From: Crocinitomicaceae bacterium
GTDB taxonomy: Bacteria > Bacteroidota > Bacteroidia > Flavobacteriales_D > Crocinitomicaceae
DNA length: 64,000 nt
NCBI GenBank assembly: GCA_029238665.1
Contig: JAQWFQ010000002.1
Span: 46,868-110,867, forward strand
Reading direction: 5' to 3'
Shown here in pieces: positions 8,979-17,659 of the stretch. The notes beneath the pieces were generated by a model, which did no database searches, was not told where the DNA came from, and worked only from the letters and a program-made list of their open reading frames with translations. Position numbers and translations under genes: made by a program. Position 1 is the first letter of the stretch. Each line of letters starts with the position of its first letter.

Positions 8979-10322
8979 TTAATAGTGGCATTTAGCGCAT
9001 TCCCATCCGCCTAATTCCATAACTGTAACTTTTCCATCCTCCAAATATTTGCCGTATAGCTCTTTATCGCCATCCATCAAACGTTTGTGAATCTCATCGT
9101 AATACCCATCTTTTTTCGTGTCTAACACGCCATTAGAAATTTCTTTTTCCTTGTGACACTCGATACACCAACCCATTGTTAAGGTTGTCTTCGTTAATTG
9201 AATATTACCTTCAACTTTATTAAGCTCTTCAACTGTTTGAACTTTTGCAGTTTCAGTCATTGAAGCCATGTCTCCATGACACTGCTTACAATCAACCCCA
9301 CCTACTTCAACGTGTTGAGAGTGATTAAAATAAACGTGATCTGGAAGAACGTGAACTTTATTCCAAACAATTTCTTTTGTTTCACCTGTATATTTACCCG
9401 CTCCTGAAGGATCATACCCTGCAGCGTCATAAATTTTCTGAATTTGTTCTTGTTGCTCAGGAGTTGTACCACTAACCTGCTTATGACAATTCATACAAAC
9501 GTTTACTGTTGGTAGCCCAGCAGTTTTCGATTTTGTAACTGAATTATGACAATACTTACAGTCAATTCCATTTGTTCCAGCGTGAACTGAATGCGGGAAA
9601 GCAATTGGTTGAGACGGTTGATAATTTTCAACAAGCCCTATTGAGTATAAACTTAAAAACAGTGTGACCAACAGTCCTAAAACAACGGCAACAATTCCAA
9701 GCGCAACAAACTTTCGGTTTGACCAAGCCCACTGCTTCAACTCATCTGTGTATGTCATTTCATCATCAAATGCCTCACCTTCCATTTCAGCGGAAGCAGA
9801 CTTCAATTGACGACGCACACCACCTACAGCTAGAATCACAACAACAAACACAATTGCAAGTACAATCCAAACCCAGCCTAAGCCAGATTCTTGCTCTACA
9901 CTTGCACCTCCTGCACCCCCTAGAGAACCAACCGCAGCGGTAACTTCTTCTTGAGAATCAACCCAATCAAAAATACTTGTGATTTGCTCCTTTGACAAGT
10001 CAGGAAACGCTGTCATTGCAGTTTCAGACCAAGTTGAAACCGACTGCGCATAAGGATCTGCAGCTGCAGCATTGCTCCAGTTGTTTACCCACTGGAAAAT
10101 TGAACCCTCGGCAGCACCTCCGTCAGACCATTTCTGACGAGCCTCAAAAAGCTTCGGTCCGGTACCATCTTTAAAAATTTGGTGACACGTTGCACACTTT
10201 GCCTTAAAAAGGGCGTCACCTTGTGCCTGGGCATTGAATGCTCCAGTCAACAACAACAATGTTAGTGCTCCAAAGCACCACTTACTAAGATCTCTAAACA
10301 TCTGACTACTAGATATTTTCAT
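8979..10322 (-). CDS. actA: Alternative complex III subunit ActA, multihaem cytochrome c with fused monohaem domain
   Basis: This 447-residue protein is the first gene of the act-cox operon. After a signal-type segment (FGALTLLLLTGAFNAQAQ) comes a monohaem domain with CATCH (residues 43-47). Two hydrophobic segments (about 148-170 and 205-227) follow, then five more CxxCH sites (near 255, 276, 345, 386 and 442), giving six haem c in one chain. The pentahaem part is the standard ActA. The N-terminal monohaem domain is an extra module. The start was set at the Met of MKISSSQMF because a perfect TAAATTTG promoter box lies 48 bases upstream. The reading frame extends 75 bases further, but that would place translation start upstream of the promoter. 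Confidence 0.93.
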   Translation of the reverse strand: MKISSSQMFRDLSKWCFGALTLLLLTGAFNAQAQGDALFKAKCATCHQIFKDGTGPKLFEARQKWSDGGAAEGSIFQWVNNWSNAAAADPYAQSVSTWSETAMTAFPDLSKEQITSIFDWVDSQEEVTAAVGSLGGAGGASVEQESGLGWVWIVLAIVFVVVILAVGGVRRQLKSASAEMEGEAFDDEMTYTDELKQWAWSNRKFVALGIVAVVLGLLVTLFLSLYSIGLVENYQPSQPIAFPHSVHAGTNGIDCKYCHNSVTKSKTAGLPTVNVCMNCHKQVSGTTPEQQEQIQKIYDAAGYDPSGAGKYTGETKEIVWNKVHVLPDHVYFNHSQHVEVGGVDCKQCHGDMASMTETAKVQTVEELNKVEGNIQLTKTTLTMGWCIECHKEKEISNGVLDTKKDGYYDEIHKRLMDGDKELYGKYLEDGKVTVMELGGWECAKCHY

Positions 10323-10369
10323 GTAAAAAACTGTTAGTCCAACATCGAAAAAACACTTTTCGACGAAAG

Positions 10370-10377
10370 CAAATTTA
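10370..10377 (-). promoter_or_regulatory. Bacteroidota -7 promoter box for the act-cox operon
   Basis: On the minus strand this reads TAAATTTG, an exact match to the TAnnTTTG consensus of the Bacteroidota primary sigma factor. It predicts a transcript start near 10365 and a leader of about 43 bases before actA. No good -33 TTTG was found at the expected distance. This is a pattern match only. Confidence 0.5.
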
Positions 10378-10574
10378 GTAGAAATGTGAGAGTTCATGAC
10401 AGTTTTATGACAATTTCAACCCCGTATAACTTAATTTAAAACCATTCTAAATAAGCCAAGTCTCCTAATTTAAATTAACATACTTTCACAACCCTCTTTA
10501 CAACAAAAACTTAGGGACTTTAATTAACTTCGGCATAAAGATTGATTAAATCTATTTTGTAACTTAGCAGCAGC

Positions 10575-11006
10575 ATGAAAATAAATCTTAAAAAAACACG
10601 AATTATAACGCTTGGACTTGTTATGAACCTGGGGTTTCTTTTTGCACAAGAAGGAAACGTAAAAATCATTAAGGACAATAGAATTGATGCACTCGTAAAG
10701 CAACAAGGAGAAGTAATCCCCCCAGCACTAAACCCAACTATAGATGGGTTCAGAATACAGCTGTTTTTCGACTCACAAAAAAGTGAGATTAACGCCGCCA
10801 AATTAAAGTTCATGTCTCAGTATAAAACTATTGACACATACGTTTCTTACAACGCCCCTAACTTCTTTTTAAAAGTTGGAGACTTTAGAACACGTTTAGA
10901 GGCTGAAAAAATAAAGGCACAGATAACAGCAGCGTTTCCAACCAGCTTTATTGTCAAAGAAAAGATCAATCTACCTCGTTTAGAAAAAAGCACTTTTTCA
11001 AATTAA
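10575..11006 (+). CDS. Exported SPOR-domain protein
   Basis: This is a 143-residue protein. Residues 1-25 form a signal peptide ending LGFLFAQ. Residues about 59-135 (beginning GFRIQLFFDS, later FFLKVGDFRTRLEAEK) match the SPOR fold, which binds denuded septal peptidoglycan glycans. Many Bacteroidota have such stand-alone short SPOR proteins of unknown role. It is divergent from actA and sits just upstream of rnpA with a nine-base gap, so rnpA could be partly read through from it. A TATTTTG sequence 16 bases before the start resembles a -7 box. A cell-envelope role is inferred from the domain. Confidence 0.85.
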   Translation: MKINLKKTRIITLGLVMNLGFLFAQEGNVKIIKDNRIDALVKQQGEVIPPALNPTIDGFRIQLFFDSQKSEINAAKLKFMSQYKTIDTYVSYNAPNFFLKVGDFRTRLEAEKIKAQITAAFPTSFIVKEKINLPRLEKSTFSN

Positions 11007-11011
11007 TTTTG
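11004..11011 (+). promoter_or_regulatory. Possible -7 box abutting the rnpA start
   Basis: TAATTTTG fits TAnnTTTG exactly and overlaps the stop codon of the SPOR gene. It ends only three bases before the rnpA ATG. If used, the transcript would be essentially leaderless. No -33 element is evident, and the motif could arise by chance in A+T-rich DNA. Confidence 0.25.
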
Positions 11012-11014
11012 GGC

Positions 11015-11407
11015 ATGAACTATAAGCTCGGGAAGAACTATAAACTCTGTAGCAAAACAACAATACAGGGACTCTTTGACAATGGTGTTTCTGTTAAATG
11101 CTACCCTTTTGTCGCACTAATCAAAGAAGTCAAATTCGAAGATGAAATGCCATTCAAGGTCGTTTTTTCAGCACCAAAACGCACCTTTAGAAAAGCGGTT
11201 CAAAGAAATGCAATTAAACGAAAGTCAAAAGAAGCTTTTCGTCTAAATAAAAACATTCTTGAACAGTACCTTAAAGAGAATAATAAACAAATCGCACTCT
11301 TTTTGGTATATTCCACCCTCGAAGAATTTGACCACATTATTCTTCAAAAGAAAACAAAGAAATTATTTGATAAAATCATAAAGAAACTAAATGAGCCGCA
11401 TGTTTAA
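11015..11407 (+). CDS. rnpA: Ribonuclease P protein component
   Basis: This 130-residue basic protein assists the RNase P RNA in maturing tRNA 5' ends. Family features are the N-terminal LGKNYKLCSKTTIQGLF segment, the PFKVVFSAPKRTFRKAVQRN strand-helix, and the conserved basic RNA-binding helix QRNAIKRKSKEAFR. Length is typical. The ATG at MNYKLGKN was chosen; a TTG two codons upstream is in frame but less likely. The 3' end overlaps the start of the following S41 protease gene by 17 bases (8 if the protease uses its second Met), so the two are probably translationally coupled. Confidence 0.95.
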   Translation: MNYKLGKNYKLCSKTTIQGLFDNGVSVKCYPFVALIKEVKFEDEMPFKVVFSAPKRTFRKAVQRNAIKRKSKEAFRLNKNILEQYLKENNKQIALFLVYSTLEEFDHIILQKKTKKLFDKIIKKLNEPHV

Positions 11408-13046
11408 TTTTTCAAACCCTATACGAGTAGCACTTGTTATTCTTTCACTAACGTTTACAGCACCTTCTTTTTCTCAATCGAATGGATTTGAAGTTGTACG
11501 CAGCCTAGAGTTACTTGATCAAATCTATGAGCATCTCGAAAAGTATTACGTTGATGATTTAGAAACAGGAAAAATGGCAAAGACTGCAATTGATGCAATG
11601 CTAAAAGAGCTTGATCCTTATACTGTATACTATCACGAATCTAACATTGAAGATTATCAGCTAATGACTACAGGCCAGTATGGTGGTATTGGGTCGTTAA
11701 TTCAGAAGCACGAAAACTTTGTTTACATATCTGAACCCTACAAAGGAAAACCTGCAGAAAAAGCAGGGTTAAAAGCCGGAGATAAAATTCTTGAAATTGA
11801 CGGAAAAGACATGGAGAATAAATCTTCTGCTGATGTCTCTGCTGCGCTAAAGGGACCTAAAGGAACCAATGTAAAGATTAAAGTGGTGCGCAATTTTAAA
11901 GACATAAAAACAATAACTGTTGCTCGCGATGAAATAAAACTTCCAGACGTTCCATACTCTGGTATGTTAAACGAAACAACTGGATACATCAAACTCAATA
12001 GTTTTACACACACAGCGTCTTCAAATGTTAAATCAGCATTCGCTGCATTGAAAAAACAAGGAATGAAAGAACTCGTCCTTGATTTGCGTGGCAATGGCGG
12101 AGGACTCTTAATTGAGTCTGTGCGAATTGTGAATATGTTTATTGAAAAAGACCAACTTGTTGTCTCCACAAAAGGTAGAGTTATTGAAGAAAATAACGTT
12201 TACAAAACGATGAACGCACCCATGGATTTAGAAATCCCATTAGTTGTATTGGTTGATCAAGGCTCTGCTTCTGCCAGTGAAATTGTTTCAGGTAGTTTGC
12301 AAGATTTAGATCGCGCGGTAATTATTGGGACGCAGTCTTTTGGAAAAGGACTTGTTCAAAGAACTTATGATTTAAATTATGGCTCAAAAATAAAATTGAC
12401 AATCGCTAAATACTACACCCCTTCAGGAAGGTGTGTTCAGCGACTTGAATACTATGATAACGCCCATGGCGATAAGGCATTGGAAATACCTGATTCGTTG
12501 GTGACAATTTTTAAAACTAAAAACGGTAGGCCCGTAATTGATGGTCGGGGTATTGATCCAGACATTGCAGTTGAATTAAACGACTTGAGCCGATTAACTG
12601 CAACCATTTATAGAAACCACCTGTTCTTTGACTTTGCAACACAATACTACTATGCCCATGATTCTATTTCAGAGGCAGCAACATTTGAATTGTCAAATGA
12701 AGAGTACGAAGCGTTTAAAGATTATGTCTTGGATCAAGAATTCACGTATTCTACTGCATCTGAAGAAATGCTAAACCGAATGAAAAAGACTGCAGAGCAA
12801 GAAGGGTTTTTTAAAGACTCAGAAGCAGCATTTAATGCCTTAATGGAAAAAGTTACACCATCAAAAGAGCGTGATTTAACCAAGTTTAAAACACAAATAA
12901 AATCCATGCTTGAAAATGAAATAATTTCAAGGTATCACCACCAATCTGGAAGAGCTCAACACGCATTCAAGGACGACCCATTCATTAAAAAATCATTGGA
13001 GATTCTTCAAGATAATAGCCAGTACAATACTATTCTTAAAAATTAA
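11391..13046 (+). CDS. C-terminal processing peptidase, S41 family (CtpA-like)
   Basis: This 551-residue exported serine protease has a signal peptide (residues 1-29, ending APSFSQ). A CtpA-type N-terminal helix bundle and a PDZ domain follow (about 90-180, with the GYGGIGS-type carboxylate loop replaced by GQYGGIGS). The S41 core comes next: LDLRGNGGGLL near 230, then GSASASEIVSG with probable catalytic Ser294, and SFGKGLVQ with probable general base Lys319, 25 residues later as in Tsp/CtpA. A C-terminal helical extension of about 150 residues is common in Bacteroidota members. It would trim C-termini of periplasmic proteins. It overlaps the end of rnpA. Confidence 0.94.
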   Translation: MSRMFNFSNPIRVALVILSLTFTAPSFSQSNGFEVVRSLELLDQIYEHLEKYYVDDLETGKMAKTAIDAMLKELDPYTVYYHESNIEDYQLMTTGQYGGIGSLIQKHENFVYISEPYKGKPAEKAGLKAGDKILEIDGKDMENKSSADVSAALKGPKGTNVKIKVVRNFKDIKTITVARDEIKLPDVPYSGMLNETTGYIKLNSFTHTASSNVKSAFAALKKQGMKELVLDLRGNGGGLLIESVRIVNMFIEKDQLVVSTKGRVIEENNVYKTMNAPMDLEIPLVVLVDQGSASASEIVSGSLQDLDRAVIIGTQSFGKGLVQRTYDLNYGSKIKLTIAKYYTPSGRCVQRLEYYDNAHGDKALEIPDSLVTIFKTKNGRPVIDGRGIDPDIAVELNDLSRLTATIYRNHLFFDFATQYYYAHDSISEAATFELSNEEYEAFKDYVLDQEFTYSTASEEMLNRMKKTAEQEGFFKDSEAAFNALMEKVTPSKERDLTKFKTQIKSMLENEIISRYHHQSGRAQHAFKDDPFIKKSLEILQDNSQYNTILKN

Positions 13047-13078
13047 GCGTTCTTAAAAAAACAATAGCTTCTTCAATT

Positions 13079-14617
13079 ATGTTGAACCGAATTTTCGGAC
13101 AAAATGTTCACACTTCCTTACATGTTCTAGGTCTTTGTGGCGTAGCTGTTGGCATTCCTTTGAATAAGGTTGTGATGTCGGTGTCTATGCTTTTTTTAGC
13201 GCTCAACTTACTCCTAGAGTCTGACTTTAAAACGTATTGGAATAATATCAAACAACATAAGATCTACCACGTAATCCTTCTTTTTTTTCTGTTCAAACTG
13301 CTCAGCTTGACTTGGACTTCAAATTTTGGATACGCAATTCATGATTTTAGAGTAAAGCTCCCTTTATTAGCAATTACGACCGTACTCGCTGTTAAACCCA
13401 TAGTAAATCGCACCCATTTACACCTTATTCTAGTTGCTTTTGTTACCTCTACAATATTGGTTTCCTTTATAAATTTTGGCATGTATCAGCACTGGATTGG
13501 GAGTCGGAATTACGATGACATACGCGGAATGTCGATTTTTTCTTCACACATTAGATATGCTTTAACAGTTACTTTTTCCATTGGGATTTTATTACATTTT
13601 TATTCCTTTTCAAAAAAATATTGGCCACTTATTTCCGTACTCATTTTATGGTTATTGTTCTACACTTATTATAGTCAAGTTGTTAGCGGGTACCTGACTT
13701 TAATTGGAGTACTCGGCGTATTTCTAATCTATAAACTATGGAATACTAACCGAATAATAATTCGTTCAATTGGACTCGTTTTTATTGTGTTGTCTACATT
13801 TTTTAGCCTCTGGCTTTTTACCCCCATTGAAATCAACCATTCTGACTATAAAGACCTGCCTAAGCAAACAGCAAAAGGGGCGTATTACACAAATCATTTT
13901 AGCGCTGTTTCTCCAGTTACTGAAAAACCAATTTATATTTTAGTTTGTGAAGCTGAATTAAGAAATGACTGGCCAATGTACTCAAGAATTCATTTTGATA
14001 CACTGGATAAAAAAGGCCAGCCAATTAAATCTACCATAATTCGATACCTTTCGTCAAAAGATTTGACGAAAGATGCTGAAGGGCTATCTAACTTAATCCC
14101 TGGAGATATTCAAGCAATCGAAAATGGAGAAGCTAGCTATATTAATACGGGAATAACGGCCCGGTTATATGGCATTAAATATCAATTAAATAACACTGAT
14201 AATCCGAATAATCATTCATTACTAGAGCGTTTCGAATACTGGAAGGCTGGTGCTCAGATCTTGTCTGACAATTATATTTTTGGTGTTGGAGTTGGAGATG
14301 TCGATGATGCGTTTAAATCGTATTACAAGAAATCAAATACCCTTTTAACAGAAGAAAATCAGCATCGATCACACAACATGTATCTAACCGTATTTATCAC
14401 CTTAGGGATTGTTGGATTAAGTATTTTTACACTACTACATATACAATTTATTCGTTTAAACTTGACACACAAGAATCTACTAGCCTTAATATTTATAGTT
14501 ATCATGTTACTTTCATTTCTAATTGAAGACACCCTAGAAACACAAACAGGAATTACATTTTACGCCTTATTTTTGGGGCTTTTCTTTTCTTCAAAACAGG
14601 CAGAAAAAATCGACTAA
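13079..14617 (+). CDS. O-antigen ligase/polymerase family membrane protein
   Basis: This 512-residue protein has about ten to twelve hydrophobic segments and a large extracytoplasmic loop (roughly residues 255-400). The C-terminal SHNMYLTVFITLGIVGL fits the Wzy_C signature (H-N-x-Y-L, then G-I-x-G-L), where the His lies in the catalytic loop of O-antigen ligases and polymerases. It probably joins surface polysaccharide units or transfers glycan to lipid A or protein; the exact substrate cannot be read. It begins 32 bases after the protease gene on the same strand. No glycosyltransferases are nearby, so it is not part of a visible polysaccharide locus. Confidence 0.82.
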   Translation: MLNRIFGQNVHTSLHVLGLCGVAVGIPLNKVVMSVSMLFLALNLLLESDFKTYWNNIKQHKIYHVILLFFLFKLLSLTWTSNFGYAIHDFRVKLPLLAITTVLAVKPIVNRTHLHLILVAFVTSTILVSFINFGMYQHWIGSRNYDDIRGMSIFSSHIRYALTVTFSIGILLHFYSFSKKYWPLISVLILWLLFYTYYSQVVSGYLTLIGVLGVFLIYKLWNTNRIIIRSIGLVFIVLSTFFSLWLFTPIEINHSDYKDLPKQTAKGAYYTNHFSAVSPVTEKPIYILVCEAELRNDWPMYSRIHFDTLDKKGQPIKSTIIRYLSSKDLTKDAEGLSNLIPGDIQAIENGEASYINTGITARLYGIKYQLNNTDNPNNHSLLERFEYWKAGAQILSDNYIFGVGVGDVDDAFKSYYKKSNTLLTEENQHRSHNMYLTVFITLGIVGLSIFTLLHIQFIRLNLTHKNLLALIFIVIMLLSFLIEDTLETQTGITFYALFLGLFFSSKQAEKID

Positions 14618-14709
14618 ATTAATCCAAGAGTGGATTCCTGAATTGAAACAAGCTATTTCGAGTTCTATTTTTTAGCCAATTAATCCTTATATTTAAAAAA
14701 CGCTGAACT

Positions 14710-15258
14710 ATGACAAAAGCATTACTCCTAATATTACTATGTGCCCCTATACTTGGATTTGGCCAGTCACAGGGGTCCATTCTCTCGCTAACATTTTCTC
14801 CAACAAATCCAACCAACACAGACACCATTTCTGTTTATGCTGAGCTAGCATTCACCTCTTCTAATTGTCCCTTAGACATGAAAATGTTCAGTATTTCAGG
14901 AAATACGATTGTAGCATCTACACACCATTGTGTGGGAGTGCTTGCTGCAATTTGCAATACAATCGACACCTTTAAACTTGCACCTTTAGCTACAGGGAAT
15001 TACTTATTTAATTTGTCACTCTCTTCTGGAATCGGTGGGCCTCCATGTTCGCCTGGGATTGTTCCAGATGACAATGATACTATAACGTTTGATGTCATTG
15101 GGTCTTCTGCAGGAATGGAAGAACAGCTTCTAACAAGTAAGAAATTACTACGGGTAGTAGACCTCTTTGGAAAAGAGATTAACGCGAAACCATTTACCCC
15201 ATGCCTCTATATCTATGACGATGGATCCGTTGAACGGAAAATGGTTGTAAGACCATAG
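14710..15258 (+). CDS. Small secreted protein with T9SS type A-like C-terminus
   Basis: This is a 182-residue protein of unknown function. It has a signal peptide (MTKALLLILLCAPILGFGQ), then a beta-rich domain with six cysteines (probably disulfides), including CPLDMKMF, HHCVG, ICNT and PPCSP. The last 45 residues (LLRVVDLFGKEI, then LYIYDDGSVERKMVV) match the compact T9SS C-terminal signal with the pattern VDxxGxE-x(n)-YxYxDGxxEKxxV. It is probably secreted or surface-attached through the type IX system, whose SprA subunit is encoded at 23.6-30.9 kb. A TATATTTA sequence 15 bases before the start is a 7/8 match to the -7 box. Confidence 0.7.
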   Translation: MTKALLLILLCAPILGFGQSQGSILSLTFSPTNPTNTDTISVYAELAFTSSNCPLDMKMFSISGNTIVASTHHCVGVLAAICNTIDTFKLAPLATGNYLFNLSLSSGIGGPPCSPGIVPDDNDTITFDVIGSSAGMEEQLLTSKKLLRVVDLFGKEINAKPFTPCLYIYDDGSVERKMVVRP

Positions 15259-15328
15259 AGATTGACATGAGATTTAGTCAAAAACATGCTCTTTTTAATA
15301 CCGTTAAACACTTCCAAGACAAAAGTAT

Positions 15329-15336
15329 TACCTTTG
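15329..15336 (+). promoter_or_regulatory. Bacteroidota -7 promoter box for mgtE
   Basis: TACCTTTG is an exact TAnnTTTG match located 16 bases before the mgtE start codon, a spacing shared with several other genes here. No convincing -33 TTTG was seen. The leader is too short to hold a magnesium riboswitch. Confidence 0.45.
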
Positions 15337-15352
15337 CTAAAAAAATTGAGCG

Positions 15353-16705
15353 ATGGGCTTCGAGTTAACGAAAGAATTTCTTGAGTTATTAAATACTGCA
15401 GTACAGCAGAAAAATGCTCCTTGGGTAGAAGAAAATCTTTTTATTCTACACCATGCTGATATTGCTGCAATTATTGATGAACTCGAGTTCGATGACTCCG
15501 TCTATATATACAAACTTCTTAATGAAGAGTTACAGGCGGATGTTCTTGTTGAGTTAGACGAAGATCTTCGAGATAATATTATTAGTACGTTTTCATCGAA
15601 AGAAATTGCTGAACAATTGGAGTTTATGGACTCTGATGATGCAGCTGATTTAATTAATGAATTCCCTCAAAAACAAGTTGAAGAAGTCATTGGGCACATT
15701 ACAGATGTGGACACCGCAGAAGACATTGTAGACTTGTTAAAGTATGAGCCTGACACTGCTGGAGGGTTAATGCAAAAAGAGTTTGTTCAAGCGAAAGCAG
15801 AATGGCCTGTTAACCGATGTGTTGTTGAGTTAAGAAGGCAAGCCGAAGAGGTTGAGAAAATATTTACAATTTATGTTGTAGATGAAAACAATAAATTGGT
15901 AGGGTTTTTATCCTTAAAAAGTCTATTGTTTGCAAAGCAAAAAACAAAAATTAGCGACTTATACCAGCGTAAAAATATTATCTCTGTTAAAACGAGTGAT
16001 GATAACGAGGAAGTTGCTAAAATCATGGAGAAATACGATTTAGTTTCTGTCCCAGTTGTTGACATTCAAAACAAATTAGTTGGACGAATTACCATTGATG
16101 ATGTCGTTGACGTAATTAAGGATGAGGCTGAGAAAGATTTTCAATTGGCATCTGGTATTTCTGAAAACATTGAGTCAAGTGATAGTGTTTGGAGAATATC
16201 TAAGGCGCGTATTCCATGGCTTTTTATTGGATTAGTAGGTGGTGTTCTAGGAGCTCAGGTAATATCAATGTTTGAAGGGGGTATTAGTGAAGTTCCACAG
16301 CTGGCTTTCTTTATTCCTCTAATTACAGCGATGGGAGGAAATGTTGGTGTTCAATCTTCAGCAATTGTGGTTCAATCATTAGCCAGAGGAACAGACCAAT
16401 TTGGATCTACCTTTAAGAAATTAAGAAAAGAGGCGCTCGTCAGCCTTGTTAACGGAATCTTATTATCGATTATCATCTACGGGGTTGGCTTTGTATTCCA
16501 CAGTGCTACCCTTGGTATTGTAGTAAGTACCTCTTTATTAACTGTTGTTATTTTTGCAGCTATATTTGGGACCTTAATTCCGCTCATGTTAGACCGGTAC
16601 AAGATAGATCCTGCACTAGCTACAGGACCATTCATTACCACATTAAACGATGTGCTTGGGTTGTTTATCTATTTAACCATCGGAGTACTCGCGTACGGGA
16701 TATAA
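15353..16705 (+). CDS. mgtE: Magnesium transporter MgtE
   Basis: This 450-residue protein has the full MgtE order. An N-terminal superhelical domain (about 15-130) carries the repeat-like acidic motif DDAADLINEFP. Two CBS domains follow (about 135-255, including the LVGFLSLKSLL and LVGRITIDDVVDVI strands), then a plug helix. Five membrane helices (about 275-450) include the pore region AMGGNVGVQSSAIVVQSLARG. MgtE is a Mg2+-gated Mg2+ channel of the inner membrane; the acidic N and CBS domains sense cytosolic Mg2+ and close the pore. It is followed after 12 bases by a dehydrogenase gene, suggesting an operon. Confidence 0.96.
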   Translation: MGFELTKEFLELLNTAVQQKNAPWVEENLFILHHADIAAIIDELEFDDSVYIYKLLNEELQADVLVELDEDLRDNIISTFSSKEIAEQLEFMDSDDAADLINEFPQKQVEEVIGHITDVDTAEDIVDLLKYEPDTAGGLMQKEFVQAKAEWPVNRCVVELRRQAEEVEKIFTIYVVDENNKLVGFLSLKSLLFAKQKTKISDLYQRKNIISVKTSDDNEEVAKIMEKYDLVSVPVVDIQNKLVGRITIDDVVDVIKDEAEKDFQLASGISENIESSDSVWRISKARIPWLFIGLVGGVLGAQVISMFEGGISEVPQLAFFIPLITAMGGNVGVQSSAIVVQSLARGTDQFGSTFKKLRKEALVSLVNGILLSIIIYGVGFVFHSATLGIVVSTSLLTVVIFAAIFGTLIPLMLDRYKIDPALATGPFITTLNDVLGLFIYLTIGVLAYGI

Positions 16706-16717
16706 GTCAACTATACT

Positions 16718-17659
16718 ATGACCGTTGTTTTCCTTGATCGTGTCCACCCTATTTTAGAAGAGCGCTTATCTGAAAATGGCTACACCTGTATTGATGCTAC
16801 ATCACTTAATTATGATGACTGTTTAGCTGTATTACCTGATACCCATGGGATTGTTATTCGATCGCGATTTAAAATCGATAAAGATCTTCTCTCCCATTGT
16901 CATGCGCTTAAATTTATAGCGCGTTCTGGTGCTGGAATGGAGAACATTGACATTGATGCTTGCAAACAACGCGACATTACTCTTTACAACGCTCCTGAAG
17001 GAAATCGAAACGCTGTAGGTGAACATGCCCTTGGAATGTTATTGAGTTTATTTAACAACATTTCATTTGCTGATACTGAAGTTCGCAATGGAAAATGGGA
17101 TCGTGAAGGAAATAGGGGTGTTGAGCTCGATGGCAAGACCGTTGGCCTGATCGGATTTGGAAATAATGGTCAAGCATTCGCTAAAAAACTACGCGGATTT
17201 GACACTCAGATACTGGCATATGATAAGTATAAAACTGGGTTTAGTAATTCAACAGTGAAAGAATCCAGTTTAAAGGAAATCTACCAAAAAGCCGACGTCA
17301 TTAGTTTTCACATCCCTCAAAATGAAGAAACGATCTATTTCGCGAATGAACCATTTTTCAATCGATTTAAGAACAATATTTACCTCATCAACTTGTCTCG
17401 CGGTAAAATTGTAGAAACAGCGGCTTTAGTTCGAGGAATTAAGTCGGGACGTATTTTAGGTGCCTGCCTAGATGTTCTGGAATATGAAAAGACAAGCTTC
17501 GAATCGTTTTTCGAGCAAAACTTATCGGCAGACTTCAACTATTTACTCGAATCAAAAAAAGTACTCTTATCTCCACATGTTGGCGGATGGACACATGAAA
17601 GTTACTTTAAATTAAGTGCTGTTTTAGCAGATAAGATATTGAATCAATTCAAGGGGTGA
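16718..17659 (+). CDS. D-isomer-specific 2-hydroxyacid dehydrogenase (phosphoglycerate dehydrogenase-like)
   Basis: This 313-residue NAD-dependent dehydrogenase has an N-terminal substrate-binding lobe with IARSGAGMENID. The nucleotide fold carries GLIGFGNNGQAFAKKL (about 143-158; GxGxxG with Asn at the fifth position). The catalytic region includes LINLSRGKIV (Arg near 228) and the C-terminal SPHVGGWTHES, which supplies the catalytic His near 286. The length matches short forms without the ACT regulatory domain. It probably oxidises a D-2-hydroxyacid; 3-phosphoglycerate is a candidate but is not provable here. Its last 16 bases overlap the end of the convergent methyltransferase gene. Confidence 0.85.
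   Translation: MTVVFLDRVHPILEERLSENGYTCIDATSLNYDDCLAVLPDTHGIVIRSRFKIDKDLLSHCHALKFIARSGAGMENIDIDACKQRDITLYNAPEGNRNAVGEHALGMLLSLFNNISFADTEVRNGKWDREGNRGVELDGKTVGLIGFGNNGQAFAKKLRGFDTQILAYDKYKTGFSNSTVKESSLKEIYQKADVISFHIPQNEETIYFANEPFFNRFKNNIYLINLSRGKIVETAALVRGIKSGRILGACLDVLEYEKTSFESFFEQNLSADFNYLLESKKVLLSPHVGGWTHESYFKLSAVLADKILNQFKG

Noticed and set aside
8950..8991. Earlier Met for actB overlapping actA
   Set aside because: It would overlap actA and add an atypical basic N-terminus; the downstream Met is preceded by an A-rich leader.
10323..10397. Upstream extension of the actA frame to an earlier Met
   Set aside because: It lies upstream of the perfect -7 box at 10370-10377 and has no sensible signal sequence; the Met at 10322 fits better.
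10520..10813. A 97-codon minus-strand frame over the SPOR gene
   Set aside because: It is an antisense shadow of a well-supported SPOR gene with no promoter or family match.
15259..15328. Magnesium riboswitch upstream of mgtE
   Set aside because: The gap is under 100 bases, the promoter box is 16 bases before the ATG, and no conserved riboswitch core was seen.
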